A stretch of 47,430 bases of DNA. Origin: Methyloprofundus sp. Lineage in GTDB: Bacteria > Pseudomonadota > Gammaproteobacteria > Methylococcales > Methylomonadaceae. The translations under genes were made by a program, and so were the position numbers. The notes under the pieces were generated by a model. That model ran no database searches, was not told where the DNA came from, and worked only from the letters and a program-made list of their open reading frames with translations. The DNA is taken from contig DUBW01000004.1 in assembly GCA_012960135.1 (NCBI GenBank), positions 1 to 47,430 on the forward strand, given 5' to 3'. Of this stretch, positions 9,196 to 17,311 are shown one piece after another (the stretch's first letter is position 1; the number at the start of each line of letters is the position of its first letter).

Positions 9196-10179
9196 TTAAG
9201 CTTCTATTTCAGCAAGACGACCTGCTAATAACTCTTCTAAAACGACCAGTGCTTTTTCGAAGCCCTGAATACCTTCAGTCAGTTTTTCAGTTGCCATAGG
9301 GTTTGCAGCATGCATTCTATCAAATGTTGCTTTATCAACATTGATTTCAGTTATATCCATACCTTGCGCTTTAGCAGCATCTAATTTAACTGGCAAGTTA
9401 CCTTCAGTAGATTGTAATTCATCTAATAATCCTGGAGAGATTGTTAGTAAATCACAGCCTGCTAATTCAGTAATTTCACCAATATTACGAAAGCTTGCAC
9501 CCATTACTTCAGTTGTAAAACCGAATTTTTTGTAATAGTTGAAAATTTCAGTCACAGAAACAACGCCTGGATCTTCAGCTGGCTCGTATGAATCACGACC
9601 ACTATCTTTTTTGTACCAGTCAAGAATACGTCCGACAAAAGGAGAGATCAAAGTAATGCCATTTTCAGCACATGCGATTGCTTGATGTAAACCAAATACC
9701 AACGTTAAATTAGTATGGATACCTTCTTCTTCAAGTACTTTAGCAGCCTGAATTCCTTCCCATGTTGCAGCAACTTTAATCAGGATACGCTTACGGTCAA
9801 CACCTGCAGTTTCATACTGTGCGATTAAATCACGACCTTTAGCAATCGTAGCATCAGTATCATAAGATAAACGCGCATCAACTTCAGTAGAAACACGACC
9901 AGGTACGATTTCTAGAATTTTTAACCCGAAAGATACAGCTAAACGGTCAAATGCTAATCCTGCTACTTCTGTAGTAGAAGCAGACGCACCTAATGTAGTA
10001 CGCGCTGCGGTTAATGTATCATCAACAATAGCCTGATATTGTGGCATTTGCGCTGCAGCGGTAATCAATGAAGGATTAGTCGTTGCATCACGCGGTGTAA
10101 ATTTTTCAATTGCACCGATATCACCGGTGTCAGAAACAGCAACAGTTACTGCTTTAAGTTGGTCTAAATAATTAGCCAT
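9196..10179 (-). CDS. tal: Transaldolase
   Basis: It transfers a dihydroxyacetone unit between sugar phosphates through a Schiff base, and in RuMP organisms it helps regenerate ribulose 5-phosphate. The N-terminal DATTNPSLI motif is at residues 31-39, and the Schiff-base lysine lies in [11 protein letters not shown] (Lys135, matching E. coli TalB Lys132). The length of 327 is that of the TalA/B class. It is preceded by an AAGGT ribosome site and a 160-base leader containing a 9-bp inverted repeat. It lies on the same strand as tkt, hxlB and hxlA but is separated from them by two unknown genes and a 0.5-kb gap, so it likely has its own promoter. Confidence 0.96.
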   Translation of the reverse strand: MANYLDQLKAVTVAVSDTGDIGAIEKFTPRDATTNPSLITAAAQMPQYQAIVDDTLTAARTTLGASASTTEVAGLAFDRLAVSFGLKILEIVPGRVSTEVDARLSYDTDATIAKGRDLIAQYETAGVDRKRILIKVAATWEGIQAAKVLEEEGIHTNLTLVFGLHQAIACAENGITLISPFVGRILDWYKKDSGRDSYEPAEDPGVVSVTEIFNYYKKFGFTTEVMGASFRNIGEITELAGCDLLTISPGLLDELQSTEGNLPVKLDAAKAQGMDITEINVDKATFDRMHAANPMATEKLTEGIQGFEKALVVLEELLAGRLAEIEA

Positions 10180-10216
10180 TGTAAGGTACCTTTATAGATT
10201 GTATTTAAATAAAATA

Positions 10217-10242
10217 AGTTATCACTCTTTACTGTGATAACT
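10217..10242. promoter_or_regulatory. Inverted repeat upstream of tal (operator or leader hairpin)
   Basis: The arms AGTTATCAC and GTGATAACT are perfect complements around an eight-base centre, about 40-65 bases before the tal start codon on the minus strand. The position suits either a regulator binding site or an mRNA leader hairpin. It has no T-tract. Confidence 0.5.
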
Positions 10243-10340
10243 GATACTGATTAGATTGGAAAATCTGGGCCATTTACGAAATCTATTGCGATTTCATCCC
10301 GGATAACATACTCTTGATGAATGTTGTATTGTTTAAAAAA

Positions 10341-10503
10341 TGTAACTACTCAGCGTGTTTTTTAAAAATAAAATGGCTGGAGGAGAGTAGGACGGGCAAA
10401 ACGCAGCATACCTATCAACAATTGTTTAGATGGGCACGTAAACTTTTCCCATCCTACTTAAATATCAAAGTATTACGATATTAAAATACGCTGAGTAGTT
10501 ACA
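10341..10503. mobile_element. 163-bp MITE-like element with IS66-type ends
   Basis: Terminal inverted repeats start TGTAACTACTCAGCG on the left and end CGCTGAGTAGTTACA on the right, a perfect 15-bp match. There is no coding capacity inside. The right end is the same as that following an IS66 transposase remnant at 41473..41487. The left 80 bases match the fragment at 45321..45406. I infer an internally deleted derivative of an IS66-family element. No exact flanking duplication was seen. Confidence 0.7.
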
Positions 10504-10553
10504 AAAAATAAGCTAAACAACAGCGGCCAAAACACTAAGCCGGAGAAGATAAA

Positions 10554-10667
10554 TCTGCTTTGCTTAATTGCACTGTAAATTAAGCAAAGCAGACTTGAAT
10601 ATATGACATCGCTTTGTATTGTAATTATTACTTTCGGCTTATGGGCTAAAAGTAATAATTACAAAGC
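10554..10667. repeat. Two tandem long hairpins downstream of the motif-array genes
   Basis: The first hairpin (10554..10593) has a perfect 16-bp stem, TCTGCTTTGCTTAATT with its complement. The second (10610..10667) pairs CGCTTT/AAAGCG and a 14-bp block around GTAATTATTACTTT, with a five-base bulge. They lie 35-150 bases after the stop codon of the minus-strand gene at 10702. No clear T-tract follows. They could stabilise or end that transcript, or be the ends of a short mobile element. Confidence 0.65.
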
Positions 10668-10701
10668 GAATTTATCCCGTAAGAACTACACGATAAATTG
10701 T

Positions 10702-11361
10702 TTAGGCAACTACCTGTTTTTCTGCAACGGCTTGTTTAGCAATATACTTTGCAACGCTACTGGTCAAAATTGTAGGTCTGCTTTCTAAGTATTTAGTCAC
10801 ACTTGATGGTGGAATAATAACAACTTCAGGCTTATTTTTATCGGCTAGAGATTTATTAATCACATATCTATCAACACTGCTTACCTGAGCATCTGCACGG
10901 TTAAATAAATATCGTGCAACACCTGTTAAAACAGGCTTATTCTCAACCACAGTTGATAAATATTTAGCTACGCCGGTAAGAGCTACCTTTGCTTCTTGAG
11001 CATCTCTTATGACTTGTTCCTGATGCTCAACATATCTGGCCACACCACTTAATTCTTCATTTTCTGCACTCATCAAGCTCTCCTCTATTTTTCTTAGTTC
11101 TATTGCTTCATTGATACGGGCATTTATCACGTCCTTCTCAGCACTAGTTAACTCTATCGAGTTAGCATTGTGAGTACTGATATACTCAGCAACACCACTT
11201 ACTTTTTTTGTGTAACTACCTTGCCCAACAGGCTTATCGCTTTGAGTTTGTATATACTTAGCTACACCTGTTAAACCCTCATCTGAAGATGAGGATATTT
11301 CATCACGATAGATATTTTGACTAGTTTGTTTACTGGAAAAAATACCAGATAAAAATCCCAT
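10702..11361 (-). CDS. Cytosolic protein with eight SGVAKYL-type motifs, unknown function
   Basis: No known family is recognised. The 219-residue product starts MGFLSGIFSSK and has no signal peptide. It carries eight octamers of the form hydrophobic-[TS]-[GS]-V-x-[KRE]-Y-[ILV] at about residues 30, 54, 104, 128, 145, 160, 185 and 200; examples are LTGVAKYI, LSGVARYV and SSVAKYI. Spacers are 8-43 residues, polar and variable, with one probable helix at 70-100. The upstream gene, four bases away, has four copies of the same motif, and a GAGGG ribosome site lies in that junction, so the two are co-transcribed. Regularly spaced short motifs on a flexible chain suggest multivalent binding to a partner, as in linker or scaffold proteins. 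This is inference. Confidence 0.8.
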   Translation of the reverse strand: MGFLSGIFSSKQTSQNIYRDEISSSSDEGLTGVAKYIQTQSDKPVGQGSYTKKVSGVAEYISTHNANSIELTSAEKDVINARINEAIELRKIEESLMSAENEELSGVARYVEHQEQVIRDAQEAKVALTGVAKYLSTVVENKPVLTGVARYLFNRADAQVSSVDRYVINKSLADKNKPEVVIIPPSSVTKYLESRPTILTSSVAKYIAKQAVAEKQVVA

Positions 11362-11365
11362 TCAA

Positions 11366-12076
11366 TTACCCTCGCTTTTGGTTACGCATATATTTTTCTA
11401 CACCCGTTACATTTTCAGAAGCTGCTTTTTTTGCGGCTACAACTCTTCTTGCAACATACTTTGCAACACCCGACTTAGGTGCAGTCTGGTTTGCTTCTAA
11501 ATATTTATCAACACTAGAAAGTTTAGGTACTTTATTCTGTAGGTATTTAGCTACGCCACTTACACCATCAGCATTACGAAAACCTCCAGAATTTGTCTGT
11601 CTTCTAACGCCAGCAGTCTTTTTAGGCTTAGCAGACCCATTAGCTTGTTTACTATAAAGAAAACCTGCAACGCCTAAAACAACGATAGCAAACAATGGAT
11701 TCATTGACGAATCTTCAGCACTCGCAGTTTCTGCACTACTTTCTGTTACTGCTGCAGTAGCAGTCGATTTTCTTGTAAAAGCCGATTTATTAGCTTCTGA
11801 TCCAGTCTTATGTTTGTAATCTTCATCGATATACAATACTTCTGGCTGAAAAGTCGCTGCAGGATAACTTGCATCTGGCTTTGCTTTGTTACTGCTCGAA
11901 GAGCTTGCAGAACTAGATGATCCTGAACTTTGATGCTGATAGCTTTCATCTTGATAAACAACTTTGGGTTGAAAATCAGACGCTGGGTATTGAGTACCTG
12001 CTGTCACGAAAGGACTAGCTAATAACAAGGCAGCAAATATGCCTTTTTGTACATTATTTTTTTTCACGCAATTCAC
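11366..12076 (-). CDS. Membrane-anchored protein with four SGVAKYL-type motifs, unknown function
   Basis: The 236-residue product has an N-terminal hydrophobic export segment (residues 11-27, ending VTAG). Two tandem 20-residue repeats beginning YPASDFQPKVVY (30) and YPAATFQPEVLY (71) are separated by a serine-rich linker. A membrane segment lies at about 126-142 (NPLFAIVVLGVAGFLYS), followed by a basic tail. The tail holds four motifs: VSGVAKYL (172), LSSVDKYL (186), KSGVAKYV (201) and VTGVEKYM (223). With a cleaved signal, the repeats face the periplasm and the motif tail faces the cytosol. It lies between tkt and the eight-motif gene on the same strand. A membrane tether for the same binding partner is my inference; no family name is known to me. 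Confidence 0.8.
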   Translation of the reverse strand: MNCVKKNNVQKGIFAALLLASPFVTAGTQYPASDFQPKVVYQDESYQHQSSGSSSSASSSSSNKAKPDASYPAATFQPEVLYIDEDYKHKTGSEANKSAFTRKSTATAAVTESSAETASAEDSSMNPLFAIVVLGVAGFLYSKQANGSAKPKKTAGVRRQTNSGGFRNADGVSGVAKYLQNKVPKLSSVDKYLEANQTAPKSGVAKYVARRVVAAKKAASENVTGVEKYMRNQKRG

Positions 12077-12092
12077 CTATAGGTAGTAAGAA

Positions 12093-12134
12093 TCGAATAA
12101 GCCACGGACTGAGTATAACTAATCCGTGGCTATT
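12093..12134 (-). terminator. Hairpin between tkt and the motif-array genes
   Basis: The stem GAATA-x-GCCACGGA pairs with TCCGTGGC-x-ATTC, leaving a 14-base loop. It lies about 32-73 bases after the tkt stop on the minus strand. The T-tract is weak, so it may attenuate rather than fully end transcription into the following pair. Confidence 0.55.
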
Positions 12135-12165
12135 CGTAAACTTGGAACTGTATCTTAACTTTAGA

Positions 12166-14151
12166 CTACACTACTTCTTTTACAGTCTTAACTACATTAT
12201 CAACTGTGAAGCCAAAATGTTCCATCAATACACCACCTGGCGCAGACTCACCAAATGTATCGATACCAACAACAGCGCCATCTAAACCAACATACTTACG
12301 CCAGAAATCAGTCACACCAGCTTCAATAGCAATACGTTTTACGCCTGGCGTTAATACGCTATCTTTATAAGCCTGATCTTGGCGATCAAACACATTAGTC
12401 GATGGCATAGAAACAACGCGTACATGGATGCCTTCAGCAGCTAATACTTCTTGTGCTTTAGCAGCTAAATCAAGTTCAGAACCTGTGCCAATAATGATAG
12501 CTACAGCACTGCCTTTAGCTTCTGATAACACATAGCCACCTTTGCGTATTGCAGCAAAATCCGCCGTATCATGTTTACGCCCAGGAATTCCCTGACGACT
12601 AAGCACTAAGCTAGAAGGTCCATCCATACGCTCAACAGCAGCAATCCAGGCAACAGCAACCTCTGTAGAATCAGCAGGACGCCAGACATCCATATTAGGG
12701 ATGTAACGCATTGCCGATGTATTTTCAATAGGCTGATGAGTAGGACCGTCTTCACCCTGACCGATAGAGTCATGAGTTAATACAGCAATCGTACGAATTT
12801 TCATCAATGCAGCCATGCGGAACGCACTTTTTGCATAGTCAGAGAACATATGGAATGTGCCGCCGAATGGAATTAATCCACCGTGTAATGACATGCCGTT
12901 CATGATTGCGTACATACCAAATTCACGTACACCATAAGAGATGTAATTACCTGGCTTTTTACCATCAACATGCGTGAAACTATCACAACTAGTTAAGTTA
13001 GAACCTGTTAAATCTGCAGAACCACCTAAAAACTCAGGTAATAAAGGAGCTAATGCTGCGATTGTTTTTTGTGAAGCCTGACGTGATGCTAAGTTAGCCG
13101 CAGCGTCATTAGTTTCAGCAATTATTGCATCGGTTGCTGCTTTCCAGTTAGCCGGTAAGTCACCCGCCATACGCCGTGTAAATTCTGCCGCTTCTGCAGG
13201 AAAGTCTTTAGCATAGGCTGCAAATTTTGCATCCCAGCTTTTTTCAGCTACTGCACCTTTTGCCTTGCCATCCCAACCTGCATAAACATTTGCAGGAATT
13301 TCGAACGGAGCCGACTCCCAGCCTAACTCTTTACGTGTTAATGCAACTTCTTCATCACCCAAAGCCGCACCATGACAAGCATGGCTACCGCTTTTATTAG
13401 GTGAACCAAAACCGATAATTGTTTTACAGCAAATTAATGAAGGCTTATCTGTTACTTTTTTAGATTCTTCAATGGCTGCATTAATTGCGTCAGCATCATG
13501 ACCATCAACAGAGATTACATGCCACTGATAAGCTTCGAAACGCTTAACCGTATCATCTGTGTACCAGGCATCAATATGCCCATCAATTGAGATGTTATTG
13601 TCATCCCAAAAAGCAATTAATTTACCTAATCCCCATGTACCAGCTAAAGAACAAGCTTCATGAGAAACGCCTTCCATCAAACAACCATCACCTAAAAATA
13701 CATAAGTGTTATGGTCTACGATGTCATGCCCTGGCTTATTGAATTCGTTTGCCATTAGCTTTTCAGCCATTGCGAAACCAACTCCATTGCTGATGCCTTG
13801 GCCTAGAGGACCTGTGGTTGTTTCAATACCAGGTGCATATCTATACTCAGGGTGACCCGCACATTGTGAGTGTAGTTGACGAAATGATTTTAATTGGTCC
13901 ATTGGCAGGTTGTAACCTGTCAGATGTAACAACGAATAAATCAACATTGAGCCGTGACCATTGGATAAAACAAAACGGTCACGATCTGCCCATTCAGGAT
14001 TCGTCGGGTTATGTTGCATGTGGTCATTCCACAATACTTCGGCTATATCAGCCATACCCATTGGTGCACCAGGATGACCTGATTTTGCTTTTTGAACAGC
14101 ATCCATGCTTAAAGCGCGTATGGCGTTCGCAAGTTCTCTACGCGAAGACAT
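12166..14151 (-). CDS. tkt: Transketolase
   Basis: This thiamine-diphosphate enzyme moves two-carbon ketol units between sugar phosphates. In the RuMP cycle it rebuilds pentose phosphates for formaldehyde fixation. The N-terminal [17 protein letters not shown] block is at residues 26-42 and the ThDP motif GDG...N in [19 protein letters not shown] near 154. The Pyr and C-terminal domains follow, with [17 protein letters not shown] near 460. An open frame extends 15 codons further. I place the start at 14151 because [20 protein letters not shown] is the family start and a CTGGAG site lies seven bases before it. That gives 661 residues. A terminator separates it from upstream hxlB. Confidence 0.96.
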   Translation of the reverse strand: MSSRRELANAIRALSMDAVQKAKSGHPGAPMGMADIAEVLWNDHMQHNPTNPEWADRDRFVLSNGHGSMLIYSLLHLTGYNLPMDQLKSFRQLHSQCAGHPEYRYAPGIETTTGPLGQGISNGVGFAMAEKLMANEFNKPGHDIVDHNTYVFLGDGCLMEGVSHEACSLAGTWGLGKLIAFWDDNNISIDGHIDAWYTDDTVKRFEAYQWHVISVDGHDADAINAAIEESKKVTDKPSLICCKTIIGFGSPNKSGSHACHGAALGDEEVALTRKELGWESAPFEIPANVYAGWDGKAKGAVAEKSWDAKFAAYAKDFPAEAAEFTRRMAGDLPANWKAATDAIIAETNDAAANLASRQASQKTIAALAPLLPEFLGGSADLTGSNLTSCDSFTHVDGKKPGNYISYGVREFGMYAIMNGMSLHGGLIPFGGTFHMFSDYAKSAFRMAALMKIRTIAVLTHDSIGQGEDGPTHQPIENTSAMRYIPNMDVWRPADSTEVAVAWIAAVERMDGPSSLVLSRQGIPGRKHDTADFAAIRKGGYVLSEAKGSAVAIIIGTGSELDLAAKAQEVLAAEGIHVRVVSMPSTNVFDRQDQAYKDSVLTPGVKRIAIEAGVTDFWRKYVGLDGAVVGIDTFGESAPGGVLMEHFGFTVDNVVKTVKEVV

Positions 14152-14186
14152 ATAGTTCTCCAGAGTTTTATAAATTATTAAACGAA

Positions 14187-14217
14187 AAATAGACATGAGT
14201 TTTCGTCATGTCTATTT
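14187..14217 (-). promoter_or_regulatory. Hairpin in the tkt leader
   Basis: The arms AAATAGACATGA and TCATGTCTATTT are perfect 12-bp complements around a seven-base loop. On the minus strand the hairpin is followed by a short T-rich run and then the tkt ribosome site. It could be a second terminator for hxlB readthrough or a control element for tkt. Confidence 0.55.
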
Positions 14218-14236
14218 GTGTGATTCTCGCTAGCAG

Positions 14237-14266
14237 TAAAAAAAACGAGCGGCAAAAGCCACTCGT
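14237..14266 (-). terminator. Rho-independent terminator after hxlB
   Basis: On the minus strand the stem AACGAGTGGC-TTTT-GCCGCTCGTT is followed by eight T. It directly follows the hxlB stop at 14275, so hxlA-hxlB forms a unit separate from tkt. Confidence 0.9.
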
Positions 14267-14274
14267 TTATTGTG

Positions 14275-14820
14275 CTATTCCATGTTGGCGTGCCTTTCTC
14301 TCATTTTTTCTTCTGGAATTTCTTTTTTCCAGATAAGATGCGAGATAACAGATTCCAAGAAGCATAAGGTAGATAGTTCAAAAACGGTCCCCATCGGCAT
14401 GCCCTTCACTGTTTTATACAGATCTTGCTTACCAATTTGGAACACACCATCAGCTAGATCACCAATGGTTGATTCCGCTTTTGAACAAATCAGGACAATT
14501 TTTGCACCCACGCTTTTTGCTTTATTAGTAAATGCAACTAATTGCTCTGTTTCCCCTGAGCCAGAGATGATGATTAACAAATCACCTTCTTTAATGCTGG
14601 GAGTAACAATTTCGCCTACCATACTAACGTCGTAGCCACTGTGCATTAATCGCATACCCAGAAAGTTCCCGACTAGTTTGGAACGACCGGCGCCTGAGAT
14701 AAATATCCGCCTGGCACCGTCAAACATGTCTGTCATTTGTTCTGCGTACGAAAGATCAGTTGCATCAAGAATCTCTGAAATCTTATTGACGACCAAGTTT
14801 TGATGGTCTTGTTGCCACAT
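14275..14820 (-). CDS. hxlB: 6-phospho-3-hexuloisomerase
   Basis: It converts D-arabino-3-hexulose 6-phosphate to fructose 6-phosphate, the second RuMP step. It is a single SIS-domain protein of 181 residues, normal for the family. FISGAGRSKLVGNFLGMRLMH (near residue 38) and IISGSGETEQLVAF (near 85) form the two sugar-phosphate loops, and the C-terminal HANME tail matches known HxlB/Phi proteins. It lies 14 bases after hxlA with a GCGGAG ribosome site at the end of hxlA, so it is co-transcribed. A strong terminator follows. Confidence 0.95.
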   Translation of the reverse strand: MWQQDHQNLVVNKISEILDATDLSYAEQMTDMFDGARRIFISGAGRSKLVGNFLGMRLMHSGYDVSMVGEIVTPSIKEGDLLIIISGSGETEQLVAFTNKAKSVGAKIVLICSKAESTIGDLADGVFQIGKQDLYKTVKGMPMGTVFELSTLCFLESVISHLIWKKEIPEEKMRERHANME

Positions 14821-14834
14821 ATTGTTGCTCCGCT

Positions 14835-15476
14835 TTATGCTGCGTCTACTAATTCACGTAGTTCACGAGCAGAATCAGCAGGAGAATCAGCTCCGTAGAT
14901 AGCTGCACCAACAACGATGATATCTGCGCCTGCGCGAACTACATCTTGAATTGTAGATGAGTTAATACCACCAGCAACAGAAACACGAACGTTTAAACCT
15001 AGGTTAGCAATCATTGCTAAATCATCAAAAGGTGTGTCGCCAGCTGCCTGAGCGTCAAGTCCAGTGTGTACGCCAACGATTTGTGCGCCTGCTTCTGCAC
15101 ATGCTAGTGCACATGCTGCTTTGTCGCCTACGTTGATTAAGTCAATTTGCGCTTCTGCACCAGTAGCATTTGCTGCACTCACTACACCAGCACAAGTTGC
15201 TAAACCTGAAACACCTAGTACAGTACATATGTCTGCGCCTGCCTCATAGAAAGGAGCGGCTTCATATGCACCAGCATCCATTGTTTTTAGGTCAACTAGT
15301 AGTAAATGATTTGGGAATCTAGCTCTTAGTTCTGTTACTAAGTTGATACCATTGTGTTTGATACATGGTGTACCGATTTCGAAGATATCAACAGAATCTG
15401 CAACTTGCTCAGCAAGTGCTACAGTTGCGTCGAAATCTAAAGAATCTAATGCCATCTGAATTAATGGTGTTGCCAT
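14835..15476 (-). CDS. hxlA: 3-hexulose-6-phosphate synthase
   Basis: It fixes formaldehyde onto ribulose 5-phosphate, the entry reaction of the RuMP cycle. It belongs to the orotidine-5-phosphate decarboxylase superfamily, with 213 residues. The metal/substrate block LLVDLKTMDAG (Asp62, Lys64, Asp67) and the C-terminal phosphate-binding VAGGIN and GADIIVVGAAI segments are present. The start has a GGAG site nine bases upstream. Codon use is strikingly regular and resembles that of tkt, tal and hxlB, as expected for highly expressed genes. A possible promoter lies at 15537..15566. Confidence 0.97.
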   Translation of the reverse strand: MATPLIQMALDSLDFDATVALAEQVADSVDIFEIGTPCIKHNGINLVTELRARFPNHLLLVDLKTMDAGAYEAAPFYEAGADICTVLGVSGLATCAGVVSAANATGAEAQIDLINVGDKAACALACAEAGAQIVGVHTGLDAQAAGDTPFDDLAMIANLGLNVRVSVAGGINSSTIQDVVRAGADIIVVGAAIYGADSPADSARELRELVDAA

Positions 15477-15536
15477 GTTATGTACTCCGATTTAGTTATA
15501 ATTTTGTTACGTATTTTTATTTTTTATGCGGACAAG

Positions 15537-15566
15537 ACTTTAAATCAGAAAGCAGTCTAATGTCAA
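15537..15566 (-). promoter_or_regulatory. Candidate sigma-70 promoter of hxlA-hxlB
   Basis: On the minus strand a perfect TTGACA (15561-15566) is followed after 18 bases by TAAAGT (15537-15542), matching four of six -10 bases. The predicted start lies about 50 bases before the hxlA ATG. The rest of the 290-base gap shows no gene. Confidence 0.4.
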
Positions 15567-15765
15567 ATTCTAAAATCTGCATTAAAGCGTCAACTGACTT
15601 CCAGTTACTCTATTCGCACCCCTTTTTAAGCTTTGCTTAAGCTATTTACCCACTGTTTCAATTTATTCTTCTTGTTTATAAACAGTTAGTCACAATATTT
15701 ATCTCATGATAAATATTGAAATATTTTATAAAAAATTCAGCATTTGAAGAAACTTTCCATTTTCT

Positions 15766-16359
15766 TCAATTATTTTCGTTAGCGTAATCTATATATTCAA
15801 AAACGGTGACCACTTTTTCCACGCCTGAAACTTTTTGCGCTGCTTTTGCAGCTGCATCCCCTTCTTCTTCATGTACAAGCCCCATCAGAAAAACCGTTTT
15901 ATTTTCGCTAACAACCTTAACCCGGGTTGCGTCAAAGCCTGGTTTATCCTTTATTTCAGCTATCGCATCCTTGGCCTTAATAGTCAATAAAAAATCCTCA
16001 CTACGTGATTGCAGTGTCGACAGAGGACCTACTAACATTTCGTTATGAACTAATTTTACCCCAGAAATAATCCTAACATTAGCAATTATTATTTCGCGTA
16101 TATCTTCTGTTTCTGCTTCACCGGTAAGTAACACTTTACCATTATAAGAAGTAATATTAAAGTGTGATTTATCTTTTATCTCATCCAGACCATGCAACTC
16201 TATAATAGCACTGTCTTCGATTTTCTCATCCAGAGTAATGGCAGCACTATCCCGCCTATCATGCAAAAAGGAAAGCCCGGTCAATTCCGCCAGACCTTGA
16301 CCCACACTACTACAAGCAGTGAGCGTTATGATATAAATAAGTAACAAACTTTGTTTCAT
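15766..16359 (-). CDS. dolP: BON-domain outer-membrane lipoprotein (DolP/YraP-like)
   Basis: This is an envelope-integrity lipoprotein of 197 residues. The signal peptide ends in LTAC with lipidated Cys16. Two BON domains follow at about residues 60-120 and 130-190, the second with the conserved GLV-x-EE and VEKVVTVFEYI pattern. E. coli DolP binds anionic phospholipids at division sites. The gene overlaps the preceding diaA-like gene by four bases and is the last of the lpoA-yraN-diaA-dolP operon, the same order as in E. coli. It is slightly longer at the N-terminus than E. coli DolP (191). Confidence 0.9.
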   Translation of the reverse strand: MKQSLLLIYIITLTACSSVGQGLAELTGLSFLHDRRDSAAITLDEKIEDSAIIELHGLDEIKDKSHFNITSYNGKVLLTGEAETEDIREIIIANVRIISGVKLVHNEMLVGPLSTLQSRSEDFLLTIKAKDAIAEIKDKPGFDATRVKVVSENKTVFLMGLVHEEEGDAAAKAAQKVSGVEKVVTVFEYIDYANENN

Positions 16360-16952
16360 ATTGATGAATTACCAAAAAGTTGATTGTCTACTAACTCACA
16401 CAAACAATGAGTAATTAAAAGATGTCCCTCATGAATTCTTTGCGCAGACTGGCTTGGCACACTGACGCAAACATCCGCCTCATGCAATAGCGCAGGCAAT
16501 GTTGTCTCGTTTTCTCCAACCAGCAAAATAACCGGTATTTGCTTATCATGAGCAGCATTGATTAACTTTACCAGATTAACAGCGCTACCCTCGATACTAA
16601 AAATCAGCAACACATCGCCGGCCTGCCCTAATGCACGTAATTGCTTGGCAAAAATATCATCATAATGCTGAGTATTTGCAATGGAAGTAATCATTTGCAC
16701 ATCACTTACCAATGATATAGCTGGTAAAGAAGGGCGCGCACGCTCATAGCCATTGATCATAATAGCAGTAAAATATTGCACGCTAGAGACAGAAGCCGCG
16801 TTACCACAACTTAAAATCTTCTTATCTGCCAGTAGTGCATGCACTATTTGTTGTACGGCAAACTCGATATCATCAATTAACTCATCCGCAATCAATTGTT
16901 GCGTATGAATACTTTCCATAACCTGCTGCTCGATATTATTTTTCAAACTCAT
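16356..16952 (-). CDS. diaA: SIS-domain protein, DiaA/GmhA-like
   Basis: It is a 198-residue SIS-fold protein in the position of diaA, which in E. coli binds DnaA and promotes initiation. The related GmhA isomerises sedoheptulose 7-phosphate. The N-terminal helix and VQQIVHALLADKKILSCGN (near residue 45) fit the family. However, the usual GNGGSAADAQHF reads GNAASVSSVQYF here, and the STSGNSPN loop reads SIEGSAVN, so the sugar-phosphate pocket looks altered. Together with the genomic position this favours a structural DiaA role over isomerase activity. It overlaps dolP by four bases and lies four bases after yraN. Confidence 0.8.
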   Translation of the reverse strand: MSLKNNIEQQVMESIHTQQLIADELIDDIEFAVQQIVHALLADKKILSCGNAASVSSVQYFTAIMINGYERARPSLPAISLVSDVQMITSIANTQHYDDIFAKQLRALGQAGDVLLIFSIEGSAVNLVKLINAAHDKQIPVILLVGENETTLPALLHEADVCVSVPSQSAQRIHEGHLLITHCLCELVDNQLFGNSSI

Positions 16953-16956
16953 ACTC

Positions 16957-17310
16957 TTAAAATGCGCTTTTAATCCACTCAGGTGGAATATCTCCGGTTA
17001 TCGCTAATACATCAAAACGGATTGGCTGATTTATTTTATAGGTCATTATATAGTGTTTAGTTGCCGCGACAATACGCGCCCGTTTATTTGCCGTGATACT
17101 TTCTACTGCACTACCATAACGCGCATTTTTTCTATAGCGCACTTCTACGATAATTAATGTATTGTGCTCCTGCATTAGCAAATCCAGCTCACCCCAGCGA
17201 CACCTATAGTTACGCGTCACTAGCTGCAATCCTTGATCAAGAAGGAAATCCAAAGCCAGGTCTTCGTATTGCTTGCCGCGCTGCGTGGCACTCGCGCCCT
17301 TTCCTGTCAT
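16957..17310 (-). CDS. yraN: YraN (UPF0102) family nuclease-like protein
   Basis: It is a small PD-(D/E)XK-type protein of 117 residues. The opening GKQYEDLALDFLLDQGL, the block NYRCRWGELDLLMQEHNTLIIVEVRYRKNARYG (with GELD and the E-V-[KR] motif) and the end RFDVLAI are all family hallmarks. The biological role is unsettled; a Holliday-junction-resolvase-like fold has been proposed. The open frame extends 45 codons upstream into lpoA. I start at the ATG at 17310, one base after the lpoA stop, because family proteins begin just before the RG-x-x-YEDLA motif. It is translationally coupled in the lpoA operon. Confidence 0.9.
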   Translation of the reverse strand: MTGKGASATQRGKQYEDLALDFLLDQGLQLVTRNYRCRWGELDLLMQEHNTLIIVEVRYRKNARYGSAVESITANKRARIVAATKHYIMTYKINQPIRFDVLAITGDIPPEWIKSAF

Positions 17311-17311
17311 T

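Noticed and set aside
10333-10511. 8-bp target duplication around the 163-bp element
   Set aside because: The flanks are both A-rich but not identical at any consistent boundary, so no duplication is claimed.
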